Below, piece by piece: positions 11,919 through 24,109 of a DNA stretch of 64,000 bases (position 1 is the first letter of the stretch; each line of letters begins with the position of its first letter). The notes under the pieces are model-generated. The model ran no database searches, was not told the origin of the DNA, and saw only the letters and a program-made list of their open reading frames with translations. The position numbers were made by a program, and so were the translations under genes. Origin of the DNA: Lepeophtheirus salmonis (Eukaryota > Arthropoda > Copepoda > Siphonostomatoida > Caligidae); NCBI RefSeq assembly GCF_016086655.4, contig NC_052136.2, positions 44,136,492 to 44,200,491 on the forward strand. The letters are read 5' to 3'.

Positions 11919-11927
11919 CGACCTTGA
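11919..11927 (-). promoter_or_regulatory. Extended nuclear-receptor half-site TCAAGGTCG
   Basis: Minus-strand TCAAGGTCG, the third YCAAGGYCR match in the 11.37-11.93 kb cluster. Confidence 0.25.
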
Positions 11928-13006
11928 AAATGATTCCTATTTCGTAACTATAATAATATTAAAATACTACTACCACTATATATGTATAAAGAGGAGGTAG
12001 GAGGAGTCCGTCATCGTTTCCTTTTGAAACAACAATAACAAAGTTGTCGACACTAGACGAGAGCTTCAACAACAGGACTAATACATAATTAGTATATGTA
12101 TGTGTATATCTGTTGAGTTAACCCATTAAAACAACAATCTGTAAGGAACAAAAATCCCAGAAATGGCCAATCTATCCTTTTTTATCTGATATACCTACTA
12201 CACATTTTTGAATCCCGCTACATTTGATCTCATTTGTTTAGGATGGAGAATTTGCCAAAAACACTTTTTTTTTTTTGGAACTGCAGGTTGAAAATACAGT
12301 CGCAAGTAACCCGTCCTTCACTAATAGTAGGTACTTACAGCCCAGTATTCATTTCGCTTTATTATAAGCGTTGTATTCCAATTTCTGGGATGAGTTGTTG
12401 AGATATTTAAGAATGTTAATGATGATAGCTTAGAGCCTTATTTCATCTATGAGAAGATGAATTTGATCCCCTTACAAATACCCCTTTAAAATCCCCATGA
12501 AATCAATCAATTCCTACTTATTATTTAACTGAGGTCATCATGTATTTTTACACTAATAATCAGTGCAATTTTTGAAGCCTTTACAGGGCGAATCAAAATA
12601 GAAATGGATGGATAATAAAGTAATTCGTGGAGGAAAACACGTTAACAAGACTGAGTTTGAGGGCCCAGATAAGCAATACCTAAAAAAAATACAGCTTTTC
12701 CTTCTCTTCAGTCTTGCTTAACAGGAATAAATGATTGATACAAAATGGAGTACAATGTATGTTGCACATATGTACATTGTATAGGTACAATAGACTGACT
12801 GTGAGAAACGGAAAAGGGATCATCACTAGATGAGGATCAATCAGAGTCATGTCTTTTGGCTTCCTCTCTCTCTCTTTCTCAAACACACTCAACATAGACA
12901 CACATACACAAATGGAGATAATAGTAATAACAATATCAATGATAGAATAATAATGACTTTTCTTGTTGAACAACTGATGTTGTACTGTTTTGGAATGTTT
13001 AATTAC

Positions 13007-13423
13007 CTGCGCTTCGGGGGAAATGATTCGAATGGACTAATTGGTGAGGAGTATTTCCTGCTACTGCTGTTGGTCCTCCGTTGTTGTTGTTGTTACTGAG
13101 AGAGGATGATGATGAGGAAGAGGATGAGAGATTGTGTTGTCCGACTCCGTGGGATGGAGGTGGGGATGCAACAGAAGAAAGAACAGAGTTATTGTGTTGA
13201 TGTCCGCCACTCAGGCGATTGTCAGATGAGTCGTGACTTCCATTAGAGCTATTGTTATTGCTGGAACTACTTCCAAGACTGTTGTTATTATTACTGTTGG
13301 ATGTGGGTGGGGTGTTGGGGTAGAAATGCGAAAATAGACCAGCAGCCACGTGATGGTGAGCAGCCGCTGCGGCGGCTGCTGCCACTGCTGCAGATGGATG
13401 ACTAGAAACATCAGGGAGTCGAC
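13007..13423 (-). CDS. E74: E74 low-complexity exon (Ala, Asn, Ser, Gly-rich)
   Basis: Begins RLPDVSSHPSAAV, runs into eight alanines and HHHVAAGLFSHFYPNTPPTS, then asparagine/serine-rich tracts (SNNNNSLGSSSSNNN), a stretch with HQHNNSVLSSVASPPPS, nine serines, SNNNNNGGPTAVAGN, and ends HSNHFPRSA. Such tracts are typical of the unstructured transactivation region of Drosophila E74. The acceptor actttaag precedes 13423 and the donor is CAG|GTAATT at 13007; the exon enters with two bases and leaves with one (417 bases). The phase into the next recognised exon is discussed at 9887. Confidence 0.88.
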
Positions 13424-13484
13424 CTTAAAGTGAGAGAGAGATTATTAGTAAAAAGGTACTTGTCTTGGATGTTAAATAACTTAC

Positions 13485-13637
13485 CAGCTGCAGCCGCGGC
13501 GGCAGCTATGGCGTGAGCTGTAGATCGTGGCCCATTGAGACGGTGTATGCGATTTTCATCGTCAGAGTTGTGGGAAGAGGCAGAGGAGGGGTCTACATCC
13601 GATACACCAGAGTCTGCTGGACTCGGAGGTAGAGATC
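13485..13637 (-). CDS. E74: E74 exon with PPSPADSGVSDVD motif
   Basis: Reads SLPPSPADSGVSDVDPSSAS followed by SHNSDDENRIHRLNGPRSTA and an alanine run ending before a split glycine codon. Drosophila E74 has a nearly identical FPPSPADSGVSDVDSSSSG segment followed by alanine-rich sequence, so this is a strong orthology marker outside the ETS domain. The acceptor is ttactctag and the donor AGCTG|GTAAGTT; it enters with two bases and exits with one, joining the neighbours on both sides in frame. The SP-rich acidic stretch is a plausible phosphodegron or MAPK target, which is inference. Confidence 0.92.
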
Positions 13638-14099
13638 CTAGAGTAAGTACAATAATAATCAAATTAAAGTATGCTTTACATATGGTATTTAAACAGCAGA
13701 CAACACTAATACTTATACATAAGAGTTTAATTCCTTCATGGATGGAGGAGCTCGTACACCAAAACTTATTATCCCTTAAAAACTCAACAATTGCAACTCT
13801 CAACCATCTCAAAAAAAAAAAAAAAACAAGAAAACTTGAATTTTTAGGTTTTACATATAATCTATAGTAGTCTCCATATGGGTCTATTGTACTGGGAGTG
13901 GGTTTAAAAGATAAATTTGCCAGTCCTTTTTTTTTTAAATTCAGAATAAAATTTTAAATCTTGTTTCTTAAAGGAAATAATTTTTTAGGATGGACAGAGC
14001 CCTTATTTTATATGATATTAAAGTGCAGAACCTAGGGGAAATTACCCCTCTTTAAAAGAGGATAACATAAAAGTTAAATAATTTTTTTCTGGAACTCAC
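13638..14099 (-). other. E74 intron
   Basis: A 462-base AT-rich intron with donor CACAG|GTGAGT and acceptor ttactctag. Nothing further was recognised in it. Confidence 0.8.
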
Positions 14100-14276
14100 C
14101 TGTGGGATGATTTGTCCCATATCGACTGTTATTAGAATGTCCTCGTGCAGCAAGGAGGGGTAGAGCTCCATATGAAGTCGGAATTCGATCATGCGGATCG
14201 CTACCGACAAAATCCCAACGAGGAGGTTTATTATTTTCCGACGTTCGAACGCTTCTACCATCACCTCCTCCTTCAA
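14100..14276 (-). CDS. E74: E74 first common exon
   Basis: Reads EGGGDGRSVRTSENNKPPRW, then DFVGSDPHDRIPTSYGALPL and LAARGHSNNSRYGTNHPTG into the next exon. The junction with SLPPSPAD occurs at a glycine codon, as it would in a protein aligned with Drosophila E74, where a G precedes FPPSPAD. The acceptor is tttttcag and the donor CACAG|GTGAGT, 177 bases, entering with two bases and leaving with one. Both candidate upstream exons (16846-17059 ending in A and 18149-18211 ending in C) join here in frame, giving isoleucine or leucine at the split codon. That makes it the first exon common to the alternative N-termini. Confidence 0.9.
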
Positions 14277-16845
14277 CTGAAAAACATAGATATATTAATA
14301 AGCATCAAAATTAATTGAAAACACAAGGCAACAAAATCGTACATTTTCAAAAACCTCTTGAATTTATACATTGAACCATACTAGGACTCGGCGTGCTTAT
14401 AACGAATATGTAATTATTTTTTCAGGTTAGCAAGAATTTTCAATTTGAGCTAAATTTTGAGAATGAGGTAAAATCAAATCAATCATTCAGATAAAAGCAT
14501 GTTTAATCTTTGTAAATTTTAATGTTAATTTCAAATAGGCATGTGATCATTCAATCCTAAGAAAATATAATTTAAAAAATTAAAAAAAAACCAACATATT
14601 TTAAGGTATTTGAAAAAAAAAAAAAAAAAAAAAAAAAAAAGGAGTAACACTTGGGTTTTTGAATTTTTTTTTTTTTTTTTGCACCCATGGAATTTAAGTA
14701 AGCATAAATAAATCAAGTGTCATTCTCAAAAGAGTATTTGGCTTTAAAAGGTTTAGTTCAGCAGGAATATTGATTCTTATTTTTAAAGCAGAAATTTATT
14801 AAGACTATGTGTTCAAATTTTAAAACTCCGCGATAATAAATCATATCATATAAAAAAGGAAAAATAAATCCAAATATAAAAAGGTAAATAATTGAGTTTA
14901 TATATATGATTTTATTAGTCTATTATCGATTATTTCCTCAATGAAATCGATAGCTCAGCGTTCTAGAACCAAATACTCTTTTGCAACTAAGACCTTAATC
15001 ATTCATTTTAATCTCATTGACGTAAAAAAAAAAAAAAAATGAAAAACCAAGGCGTTATTCCTTTTCAAACAAAACCCATAAATGATGGTGGTTTTTTAAC
15101 CTTCAAAATGCATTTTTTCAAAACTGGATGATGCATATAAAAATACAAATTTGAAATTACCATAAAATTTTGCAAAACTAATTTTTTTAGTTTCAAAAGT
15201 TAGTTCAAACCTATAAAAATGGTAAAAAACTCAAAAAGTTCAAAAGGAAAACCAGAATTGATTCGAAAAAAAATAATTTAGATTCATAATTAGCACCTCA
15301 AATACTACTAGCATTGAATATGGGATTAATAAATTAAAATGTAAGATCCAATCCTTCCTTAACATCCACCCTTCCTATATCTATCTAAAATGAGACTTTA
15401 TTGAACAATACGTGAATAGTCGGATGTTGTACTCCTTCAAGTAAAGGCTGTTCATACTATAAAACTATGATGTAGCGAAGCCCTTACGAACATTATATCC
15501 ACACAATATATTGATATGTATGCATTTATATTCGTATAGGAAGAAATGACATAATGTTAAACAAAAACAACGACGTAATATCAGTGTTCAAAGAGAAAGA
15601 GAAGCCTTTTTCGAATATTTCAAACGTACAAAAAAAAAGTCAACATGTTTTTAAATTACGTATTATAGAACGAAACAGAACATGAACTATTTAGAGTTAT
15701 TTATCTATCTACTAGTTTAATTCAGCTCTGGGTCCCCTCCAACAAAAGGGCTCTTTTGCCATATACATATATATAAGGGCGAACTACATACATACACGCA
15801 TAATTGATATTGTGTATGTCTTTCCGCGAAAAAATTGGGGCAAGGAAAGTCACTAAAAGAAGAAGAACAACGTCTCATTCCTCTGCATTTTCCCCCTCCT
15901 CGCAATATATATATATATTTATATATAAAAGACAAAGACTTCAGCAAAAAGTGTGTGTAAGACATCCATCCCATGACGTCATAAGGGCAGTGGGCTTTTT
16001 TTCTTCTGCTTCCCTCTTTTTTACTCACTCACAGAACTTCATTTTTTTTTGCACAAACAACAATAATAAAAGTGCACACTGGAGGCCTTACACTACACAC
16101 TCATAGAGAAGAAGAAGAAGAAAGAGAGAAGGAAGAAGACAGGGGAAAAGAAGTAGAAAAAAAATTGCAAATTTTTTGCTTGCTCCTGCTTTCTAAAATA
16201 AAATAAAAAAACCCTTTTTTTCTTTTCATAATGATGAGTATGGAGAAATAACAATAAAAATAAGGGGGGGGGGAGTAAAGGCCTTTGTTTGTGTGTTTCC
16301 CTTCTGTGACTTGTAACATGTATATTTAGGGATAAAGTAGCCCAACACACTACGCGCCCTCAAACGACGCAAAAACGGTAGTAAACACACACCAATGATT
16401 GTGACGTTTGTTGCATTTCGCTATCGTGTTGTTTTTGTTCAATTTACTACTCAACAGTAATAATTCTACATACTAGCCAGGACAAAAAGAAGAAGTGTAC
16501 GGTCAGATACCACGACAGGGGCCATTCTGGATAAATGTATGCATGTTTAAGATTAGCATAGAAGACGAAAAGGGGGGGGGGTGATAATACATATAATGAA
16601 TGATGAATTCATACATATAAATGTTGGATGTAAAAGGGGAAAATGTGCTGTGTTCGCGTCTAGACATCACCGCGCGATGATATTGTTGATGATATATGAT
16701 GATGATGACTGCCTTTATTATTATGCATGAACAAAAATACACACTTAATATATGTAGGTATGGATATCCATGCAGTTTCATAGCTATGTAGTAGCTACAA
16801 GTCCTATGCAGCAGTAAGGGGGGAAGAGAATGAGAAGGGACTTAC
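14277..16845 (-). other. E74 intron
   Basis: A 2.6-kb intron with a 28-base A run (14613-14640) and many short A/T tracts. A perfect TGACGTCA (15974-15981) and small CpG-bearing patches near 15825-15840, 16345-16375 and 16650-16680 stand out from the AT-rich background. Open frames over 15717-16781 are low-complexity shadows on both strands and were not called. Confidence 0.6.
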
Positions 16846-17059
16846 TTTTCGATTCTTTATCAAGGTATTTGGATAGAAATCGTTTCCGTGCCGGACCCGT
16901 TAGACTTGCATTATGACGTATTGACTGATACAATAATTTCTCCAAACTGGGTGCACCACTTTTCTCTTCTTCCTCCTCTTCCACAGAAAAAGGTCGTCTT
17001 CGAGGAGCAGAGAGGTCCAATGGTTGAGTCTGAAACTCTTCCAGTACCATACTCGTCAT
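16846..17059 (-). CDS. E74: E74 alternative first coding exon (short N-terminus)
   Basis: Starts with ATG: MTSMVLEEFQTQPLDLSAP, then basic RRRP, an acidic run of glutamates, APSLEKLLYQSIRHNASLTG and PARKRFLSKYLDKESK, with the donor AAAA|GTAAGT at 16846 leaving one base. An in-frame stop lies just upstream of the ATG and no upstream exon seen can be joined in frame, so this is read as the start of a shorter isoform from a downstream promoter, comparable to Drosophila E74B. PLDLS at residues 13-17 matches the PxDLS motif bound by the corepressor CtBP, so the short form may recruit it; that is inference. A second ATG, at residue 4, is also available. Confidence 0.82.
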
Positions 17060-18148
17060 TCTTAATTAAAATACTTAATGGTGAATAATTATGGATTAGG
17101 TATGGAAGACGGTACTATTATGCTGCGGCTCTCAAGGATGCTTGTAAAAACACACAAAAGTCACACTCAAACACACAATTTTTTTTTCTAATATCACTCT
17201 CTTTCTCTCCGTGATTGGATTGGCTTGTAATAGATTCACACGTCTCCAAAACAAAAGGAACAACTAAACTTTTGACTGAAGAAGTGGATTGATCCTTTTT
17301 TTATTTTTATTTTTCGTCGTCTTGAGCAAGGATTCTCAAGCTGTTTTTCTCACTTTTTCATCAAATCTTATCTTCTTGTTCCTTTTGTATTTATTTTTTT
17401 GGAGATTATATATTTATAGTTTGAATGGAATTTGGTTGGGTAAAAAAAAATGGGATCGTTTTTCTCTCTTTCTTGCTCACTCATTCAAAACATCTTCATC
17501 AGCCCTTTGGGTTAGCTGTTCCTTCAAAGAAGATTCATTTCCAATAATTATATATAATAATATATTAGAGGTGACGAAGATTTTTTTTTAAAGTGAGGTC
17601 TTGAGTATTTTCTGAATTTGTCGCGCTTTATTAGATATTGTCTAATTAATGATTTAATATTTTTTGTTTTTTGTATTATAATTGTAAAATTCACACTGAA
17701 TGAAGATGATGATTCTACTACTAGGTCCCTGTTGCCACTCGTATGACATGCACTGGCCTACTGAATACTTAGAAAAAAAAATTATCCCACAAAAAGCGCG
17801 CGCCTGTGGGAGAGTGTGTGTAAAAAACTTACAACTACATACAATACTTACTATATTTTATTATTATAAAAAATATAATAGTCAATATTATGTAGTAGAG
17901 TAGAGTACTATTAAATATTAGTAGAGTCGCCGAAGATGGACGCGCTCACGCCTTTTTCCCTTGTTTTTAATATATAATAATATTATTTATCTTTTTGATG
18001 CACCAAATTTTTTGAATAATTTTCTATCTGTATGTATGTACTCATTAAAAGAAATGTTTACATATAATGAATGAAAATTTTTGACTCTCAAGAGTCGTCG
18101 GGGGATCGGATTGTAGTGGTTATTATAAATAAATAAGGATGTACTTAC
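17060..18148 (-). promoter_or_regulatory. Probable promoter/5' UTR region of the short E74 isoform
   Basis: Lies directly upstream of the ATG at 17059 and within the intron of the long isoform. Two patches are unusually rich in CpG for this AT-rich window: 17796-17812 (aaagcgcgcgcc) and 17925-17951 (gtcgccgaagatggacgcgc), the second resembling a YY1-type start-site motif (CGAAGATGG). I infer a transcription start zone here. No TATA box can be singled out and 5' UTR introns may exist. Confidence 0.35.
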
Positions 18149-18211
18149 GGGATTGAATGACATTTTCGACGCATTCATCATCCAATGTAGGCAAATCTCC
18201 TTGGTATCCTC
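18149..18211 (-). CDS. E74: E74 small exon of the long isoform
   Basis: A 63-base exon reading GYQGDLPTLDDECVENVIQS between acceptor ttatttcag and donor CCC|GTAAGT. It enters with two bases and leaves with one, so it joins 36145-36450 upstream and 14100-14276 downstream without changing frame. It cannot be joined in frame to 16846-17059, which supports treating that exon as an alternative start. The acidic composition resembles an activation segment. Coding status rests on splice sites, matching phase and composition; I do not recognise a named motif. Confidence 0.75.
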
Positions 18212-18548
18212 CTGAAATAAATTACAAAAATGGGTTGTGAGTATGTACTTATAAGCCATCATAGAATGATGTATTACATAACATGATATTTGATGGTATT
18301 TATGTAGTTCACAATATTGCTTTAAAAGAGAAAAGAGTAGTTCATTCAATAAATATAATAATAAATCCTACACTCACAGGAGAGGGTATGATTTTAAGGT
18401 AGCTTTTTAAACATTGTCATTAATTCAATTATATCCATTCTCTTTATCAAGCAACAACGATTTTGCAAGAAAAGGCAGCAAAAATAACCCCGCAGTATTA
18501 ATACATAGTGGTAGTAGTAGTTGTAATAACCTGCTGCTCGCTTGGATT

Positions 18549-18557
18549 TGACCTTGG
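18549..18557 (-). promoter_or_regulatory. Extended nuclear-receptor half-site CCAAGGTCA
   Basis: Minus-strand CCAAGGTCA, about 340 bases upstream of the 18149-18211 exon and 1.5 kb upstream of the short-isoform ATG. It fits YCAAGGYCR (FTZ-F1/ERR type). Function is inferred. Confidence 0.3.
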
Positions 18558-21500
18558 AATAAATCGTTGAACTTGGGTTCCCTCCTCCTCCTCCTCCTGG
18601 CTAAAAAAATTAACAAGCAGCACCTACCCTTCCTTCCTCCCCTCCTATATTAGTAATACAGATAATAAAACTACTAATAATGCCTGAGTGACGAACGGAA
18701 ATGACCCGGTAGTCTTCCTTAAAAGCACATACCGTTATATATACATATACGATGACGATGAATCAACAAGGCTTGAACTTGAAAATATACATTTACTCCC
18801 ATATTATAAATGAATATATCATTCATATTTGAAAGGGGTGTCATTGGATTAATAATAATAATACAGAGAATAAATACGTTTTGGGGAAAAGGATGTCCCC
18901 CTACGTCGTCTCTCAATTCAATAGTAGCTGTAGTAGGTACTAAGTATATAAGAAAAAGAAAGAACGAAAATAAAAACTCGTTTCAATTTCTCTTTTGTCA
19001 CTAGGCGGAAGAATATTTTACTTTTTATTTTCTACTTATTTTTTGATTAAGTCACACACATAATAATAATATAGCTAGAACAAAAAAGGAAAAAAGCGAA
19101 AAGAGAAGAAATCAAAAAGGAAGAAGGGAGGGAAATTTGAATTTTGCACCCTTTATCATCAAATATAATAAATAATAATGTATCATCATAATCATACAAG
19201 AGAAAAATTGAAGGAGTTGTCTAGATAGGGGGGGGGATTTATATATAATTTGGTGCAATAGTTGCAAGGTTTTGGGCCGAACCGTTACAAGGACGAATGA
19301 GGAAGTAAGTAAGTACTCGTTGTATTTATATAAATATATAGTTGTACTTTTTTTTTTGCTGCATCCTCCATTTTTCTTCTTTTTTGATGATGTGCAATTT
19401 CAAGGCGTGCGAGACTTTCACTTATTTTCTTCTTTTCTCTCTCTATCTGCCTTTTCTTCCTCTTTTTTACTCCTACTTTTATCGTCATGATTATTTTCTC
19501 TTCGCTTTTTTCCCGGAAAAGATTTTAAATTGTTTATTGGATTGCTTGTAAATACATCATGATATAAAGGGCTGAATTAATAATTATATAGTATTTATTT
19601 ATGCACATTTGTAGGCATACAATGTAGATACTTTGAATCAATGAATGTCGTGAAGGCTTACTTAATAATTATTTAAGCACCTAGGTACATACGTTCTATG
19701 TACAATCAACGATTTCGCAAAAGGAAGGAAGGAAGTAAAGAGAAAAAAAAGGAGTCAAGCACGAGGAGAGTGGGGATGAGAAGAAGAAGGGCTTCAATGC
19801 CAGAAGGGTTCGTTCAACTCTTCCTCCTTCTTCAGAGGAGTACGTTTTTGCAATGATATTCCGGACATAACAAGGCACAATACTTGTACATGATACTAGT
19901 ATCTTCTTAAATGACGATGCGAATGATTTTGACAATGACCTAAAAAAAGAAGTATGTAGTTGTATCGCGGACACGTTTCCGCTTCATTCCCCAACTCCTC
20001 TATATTAATAACTAACTAACAAATTGTTATTTATTTTTATACAAATGTACATATACATGACGTTTCGCAAGGTATAATTTGATTTAGCAGGAATTGTAAT
20101 TCCTATTCATAGAAATAAATCCATCATCAAATATGTATTAATAGAAATGAGAAGACGAGACAGTGAACTTGCTCGCTCCACTCTATAGTAAGGAAGGAAT
20201 ATCATATAAGTAAGTAAGTATACATATTGATATAACTATAAGAGGCATAAAGTTTAACTATGTACGTACATACATAGTCATAATAACAATAATTGCGTCA
20301 TGATATTATTGTGTGTTTTAACGGTATCAAGGTTCCTTCCCATTACGCAAATCCCCCTCTTCTCACGTGCTGCGTGTGTGTGTAAAGACCCTTGCGTCCT
20401 TAACCTAATTCCTGTTAGATGACGATGATGATATTGATGTATCCTCCTCCTTGTAGGTATGTACGTATAGACTTCTTGTTCTGTCTTTGTAAGTTATGTA
20501 CAACTAACAGGTGTGTGTGTATTGTGAATTTTTAACGGTAATCTCACCCCCTTCATACTTAATAATAATATGTAGAGTCTATCGTCATCATCCTTATCCT
20601 CCACGACTACCTTTGCTTTTAAAACAACTACAAAACTAACGGTGATGATGAAGTGCAACCAGACCAACCAAGGATGTCGTATGATTCTACTTATTGTAAC
20701 AAATTATATATTATGTACATTAACAACAACATAACGGGCTATGTCTCAAAAGACAGGCGTGCAGGAATTGGAATATACTACATTGTAAATATATATATAT
20801 ATGTACAATGTATTATCAGTCCATGGTGTAACAGTAATACTTATAATTATTATATTTATCAAATGCTTACATACCTAGGTAGGTAGGCACTAGGCATATC
20901 AAATATTATGTTATGTACCCATGCAATGTTTGAAACAGAATTATCCTTGAAAGGACAAACGCAGGGGGAACAACGTAGGTATATACGAGTACATACATAG
21001 GACAATTATTTTATACAATGTAACATTTTTATTATTATTAATCCAGTTCCCAATCTATCAATAGATAGAGAGTAAGTGACACTTAAAAGTCAAGATGAAC
21101 GGCATTGATTTAAAAATCTTCTTTTTTTGATAGGAGGAGGAAAAGAAGTAAGAAAAAAAAGAAGGAGAGGAATGATGATGATTCGTGTCTTAAAACTATA
21201 TGTATGTATATTATCTAAATAGCATTAAAAGGTCAATCCAGGAGGAGCATATTATATTCATGATGATTCTATCAATATGTTTGTATCTATGTACATAAAT
21301 GAAAGATAAAAGGGGTGCTGAATTGATGTTCAAACGAAGGGATTTTGGGAAATAATCTAGTATATTAGTAGAAGTTTGATAAATGTGGGGGAGAGAGAAT
21401 TGGTATATTACAGGAAATATACATATAGTATATTGGGCTTCGTCAGGTTAGAAATCCTATAACGGTCTGATACCGTTATAATTTTATAATGAATTATATC

Positions 21501-22003
21501 AACTCTAAAGCAATTTGATCTGGACGGATCATACATAAAAATCGATCTGATTAATTTTATAATTAGATCAATGAAGGTTAAAGTGTTTCTTCTACCAATA
21601 CCAACATTTTTGCATCATCGGAAGGCAGATTTTTCGATGAATTAGTAGAGCCAGATGTACAACCAGAGCTCCAACATCAATTTAGTACATATAGTAGATT
21701 TTTAAATACAACGTGAGTAGCTTGTTAATACCGATGTACGGCCAAATAAGACTCGTATATAATATGTTATGTACTACATAGGTGCATAGTATCTAGACAT
21801 AATTATTATTATAGGTAGATATTAATGTGTAGTCTCTAAAGAAATGAGGACAACGGAAGTCCCCTCTGGCTTGCTACCTATAATAATAATTATTATTGTT
21901 CATAGTAGAATCATCCTTAACATTACGAGTATGTATATGCACATGTTAGAAGAAAAAGAAGAGGACAGAAAGAACTAAAGAAAGAAGAGAGTAAGTAAGT
22001 AAG

Positions 22004-22012
22004 CCAAGGTCA
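22004..22012 (+). promoter_or_regulatory. Extended nuclear-receptor half-site CCAAGGTCA
   Basis: Plus-strand CCAAGGTCA right after a GTAA microsatellite in the long E74 intron. Confidence 0.25.
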
Positions 22013-22416
22013 CCTCCACTAAAATTCCACAAATCCTAAGCACATTATTATAACTAAGACAGTGAGTGAACTTGCTAGCTAGCCAGCCTCTCTAGATATG
22101 TATGTATGTATGTAGTATCTTTCTCTCTCCCCTACGATGCAAAGTGAGTCTGACGTCCGTCGTGAGTCAGTCAGTAAGTAAGGCAGACAAGAATAGTAAG
22201 TAATTAGTAAGTTCAGGAGTAAACATTAATACATGATATATTGAAGTGAGAAAAAGGAGTTATGATGAATTGAGTAGTGACCTCCATTTTCAATACTGCT
22301 GCTGTTTTCTGGTTACTGCTTTTATGTGTATTAATATTATGCACTCTGTGTGTTCATAGAAGATAATACATCCAATACTATCTGTATAGTATATTTCCGC
22401 AAGGAATAATAAAAAT

Positions 22417-22454
22417 AACTACATACATATATAGCTCTATATATGTATGTAGTT
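22417..22454. repeat. 38-base inverted repeat
   Basis: Arms of 18 bases (aactacatacatatatag and its exact reverse complement) separated by two bases. It is built on a TACA/TATG microsatellite, so it may simply be folded simple sequence. Confidence 0.8.
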
Positions 22455-23701
22455 ATAAAATGTATATATAACCCGTTTCCGGATTAGGCAAATTCATAAA
22501 TAGATATTTCATCTCTACTACTACTGCTACATAGATACAGAGTACCTCCATGTTATACATATATATATATATATACGAGTACACATAAAATGAAGACAGA
22601 GAAAGGGAATTTTTTTATTCTTATTTATTTTTTGCAGAATTACATACATGGGATATTTGCATATTTAATAATTATTATTATTTTCTCCTTCTCTGTGCTA
22701 CTATTAGTATGGCTACTACTACTACAGTCATTCTCCCTTCCTTCCTTCCTTCCTCCCTCTCTTTAATGTTGCTGAATGGCCTGGGATAATGCAATATTCG
22801 ACAGAGCAACAAGGAATGTTGTAGGCATGTTCTTACAACAGCAAAAAACAACAAGAAAAGCAACACCTCTTCTCTAGTCTGATTTCTCTCAATCTATAAA
22901 TATAAATTTAATTGCGTAACTCTTCCTTTAAACATATGTAGTAGTATTTATGTATTGTGTATTTACTTCTCCTCACAATATATCTTTTTCTACAAGGAAT
23001 ATATGCTTTATATAGAGTCCTTCAGGATTCCATTTATTCATCTATCTGTTCATTATGTCACATTGTAACTATAAGGAAATGATGCATCCATCCATCCAGG
23101 CAGGCAGTGTCCCATATATTTAATTATGTATGATATATATTCAACTGATTCTTTGAGCCATGAGTTTATGAATAAAGAGTAGGGATTCTTATTTATCCGA
23201 GGAAAATGTGGAAATATACCCTTTCCTACCTTTATTTCAAGTTCAGTCCAACGATGCATTTCGAATTACAGCGGAGTCCTTTTATTTTTTAAGGGATTTT
23301 TTAAACTCCATTATACAAAATGCTATATTCTTTATCCACGGATCGAATAAAATAAAAACTTTGAAATAATTGGAGTCGAATGTTCTTTGTTTGATTAACA
23401 ACTAATTAACGTAGGAGATGAAATTATTAGAGGTATTAATTAACTATTTGAATATTTAAGAATCTAGAAATGAAAATGAGATCATCAAAAAATTCTGGGT
23501 TTTATTTTTATTTTTAAATATGCAGTGTTAAAATAAGAGCTATAAATACAACTACTGAAAAAATAATGGAAGGGTCTCTGATCCTCCATGGCCCCACGTT
23601 ATTACAGTACTGCAAAGTCATCAAAGAAATAAATTTGTACAACAATATTCAATCAGTTCTTAATTGAAGTAATTCCCCAAGAATATTTTCATCTCCTACG
23701 C

Positions 23702-23865
23702 CAGTGGTTCCCAATTGATACTCCACAATGCCTTTCTGCTCTCCGGTGAAACGTCAAGGGTTCCACAAGAGATTACATAAATAATAATTAAAATATTTTG
23801 TCAAGCATATGATAGATATTTAATACTATTGGGATCCACGTTGATGAAAAAGTTGGGAATACCTA
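23702..23865. mobile_element. hAT-type MITE (164 bases)
   Basis: Begins cagtggttcccaa and ends ttgggaataccta, a decayed inverted copy. The flanks tcctacgc (left) and tcctatta (right) share their first five bases, as expected of an old 8-base target duplication. The internal sequence ggttccacaagag is of a kind common in non-autonomous hAT elements. It has no coding capacity. Confidence 0.6.
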
Positions 23866-24081
23866 TCCTATTATGAATGGATCAAGTACTTGAGTAGTCA
23901 GTTACAAAAAAGGGAATATAAAAATGTATTTTTATCCTACTCTCAAATTTGTATTTGAATGAGTGATTAATATTCGTGCAAAATTGAAAGGTGTTGTTGT
24001 CCTTCTAAAATATGAGTAATAATAATAATAGGAATAGATCAATTTTGTAAATGCATATGCATCTCGCAAAGTGAGGGCTTA

Positions 24082-24109
24082 CTGGTATATTATGTACATA
24101 ATATACCAG
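24082..24109. repeat. Perfect 28-base palindrome
   Basis: ctggtatattatgt followed by its exact reverse complement, centred on GTAC with no loop. It lies in the long E74 intron. Confidence 0.9.

Larger units (their letters stand above)
9954..13006 (-). other. E74 intron (3 kb) with a hAT remnant
   Basis: Intron between the small exon and the poly-alanine/asparagine exon. It holds a 29-base A run (10026-10054), a hAT-type element (10141-11004) and three extended nuclear-receptor half-sites (11372-11380, 11685-11693, 11919-11927). An undetected small exon may also lie here. Open frames over 10938-11509 and 12680-12973 are low-complexity and were not called. Confidence 0.5.

Noticed and set aside
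13535..13867. A 110-residue plus-strand open frame
   Set aside because: It is the antisense shadow of the E74 exon at 13485-13637.
18531..18600. A 70-base minus-strand segment with a good acceptor (ttttttag) and donor (CAGCAG|GTTATT), open in all three frames
   Set aside because: Its length breaks the E74 phase: no frame both enters in phase 1 and exits into 18211 without a stop. It could only be 5' UTR.
23053..23259. Minus-strand ATG frame with an early donor-like AAAG|GTAGGA, considered as an E74 first exon
   Set aside because: It would exit in phase 0, which cannot join the exon at 18149-18211 in frame.
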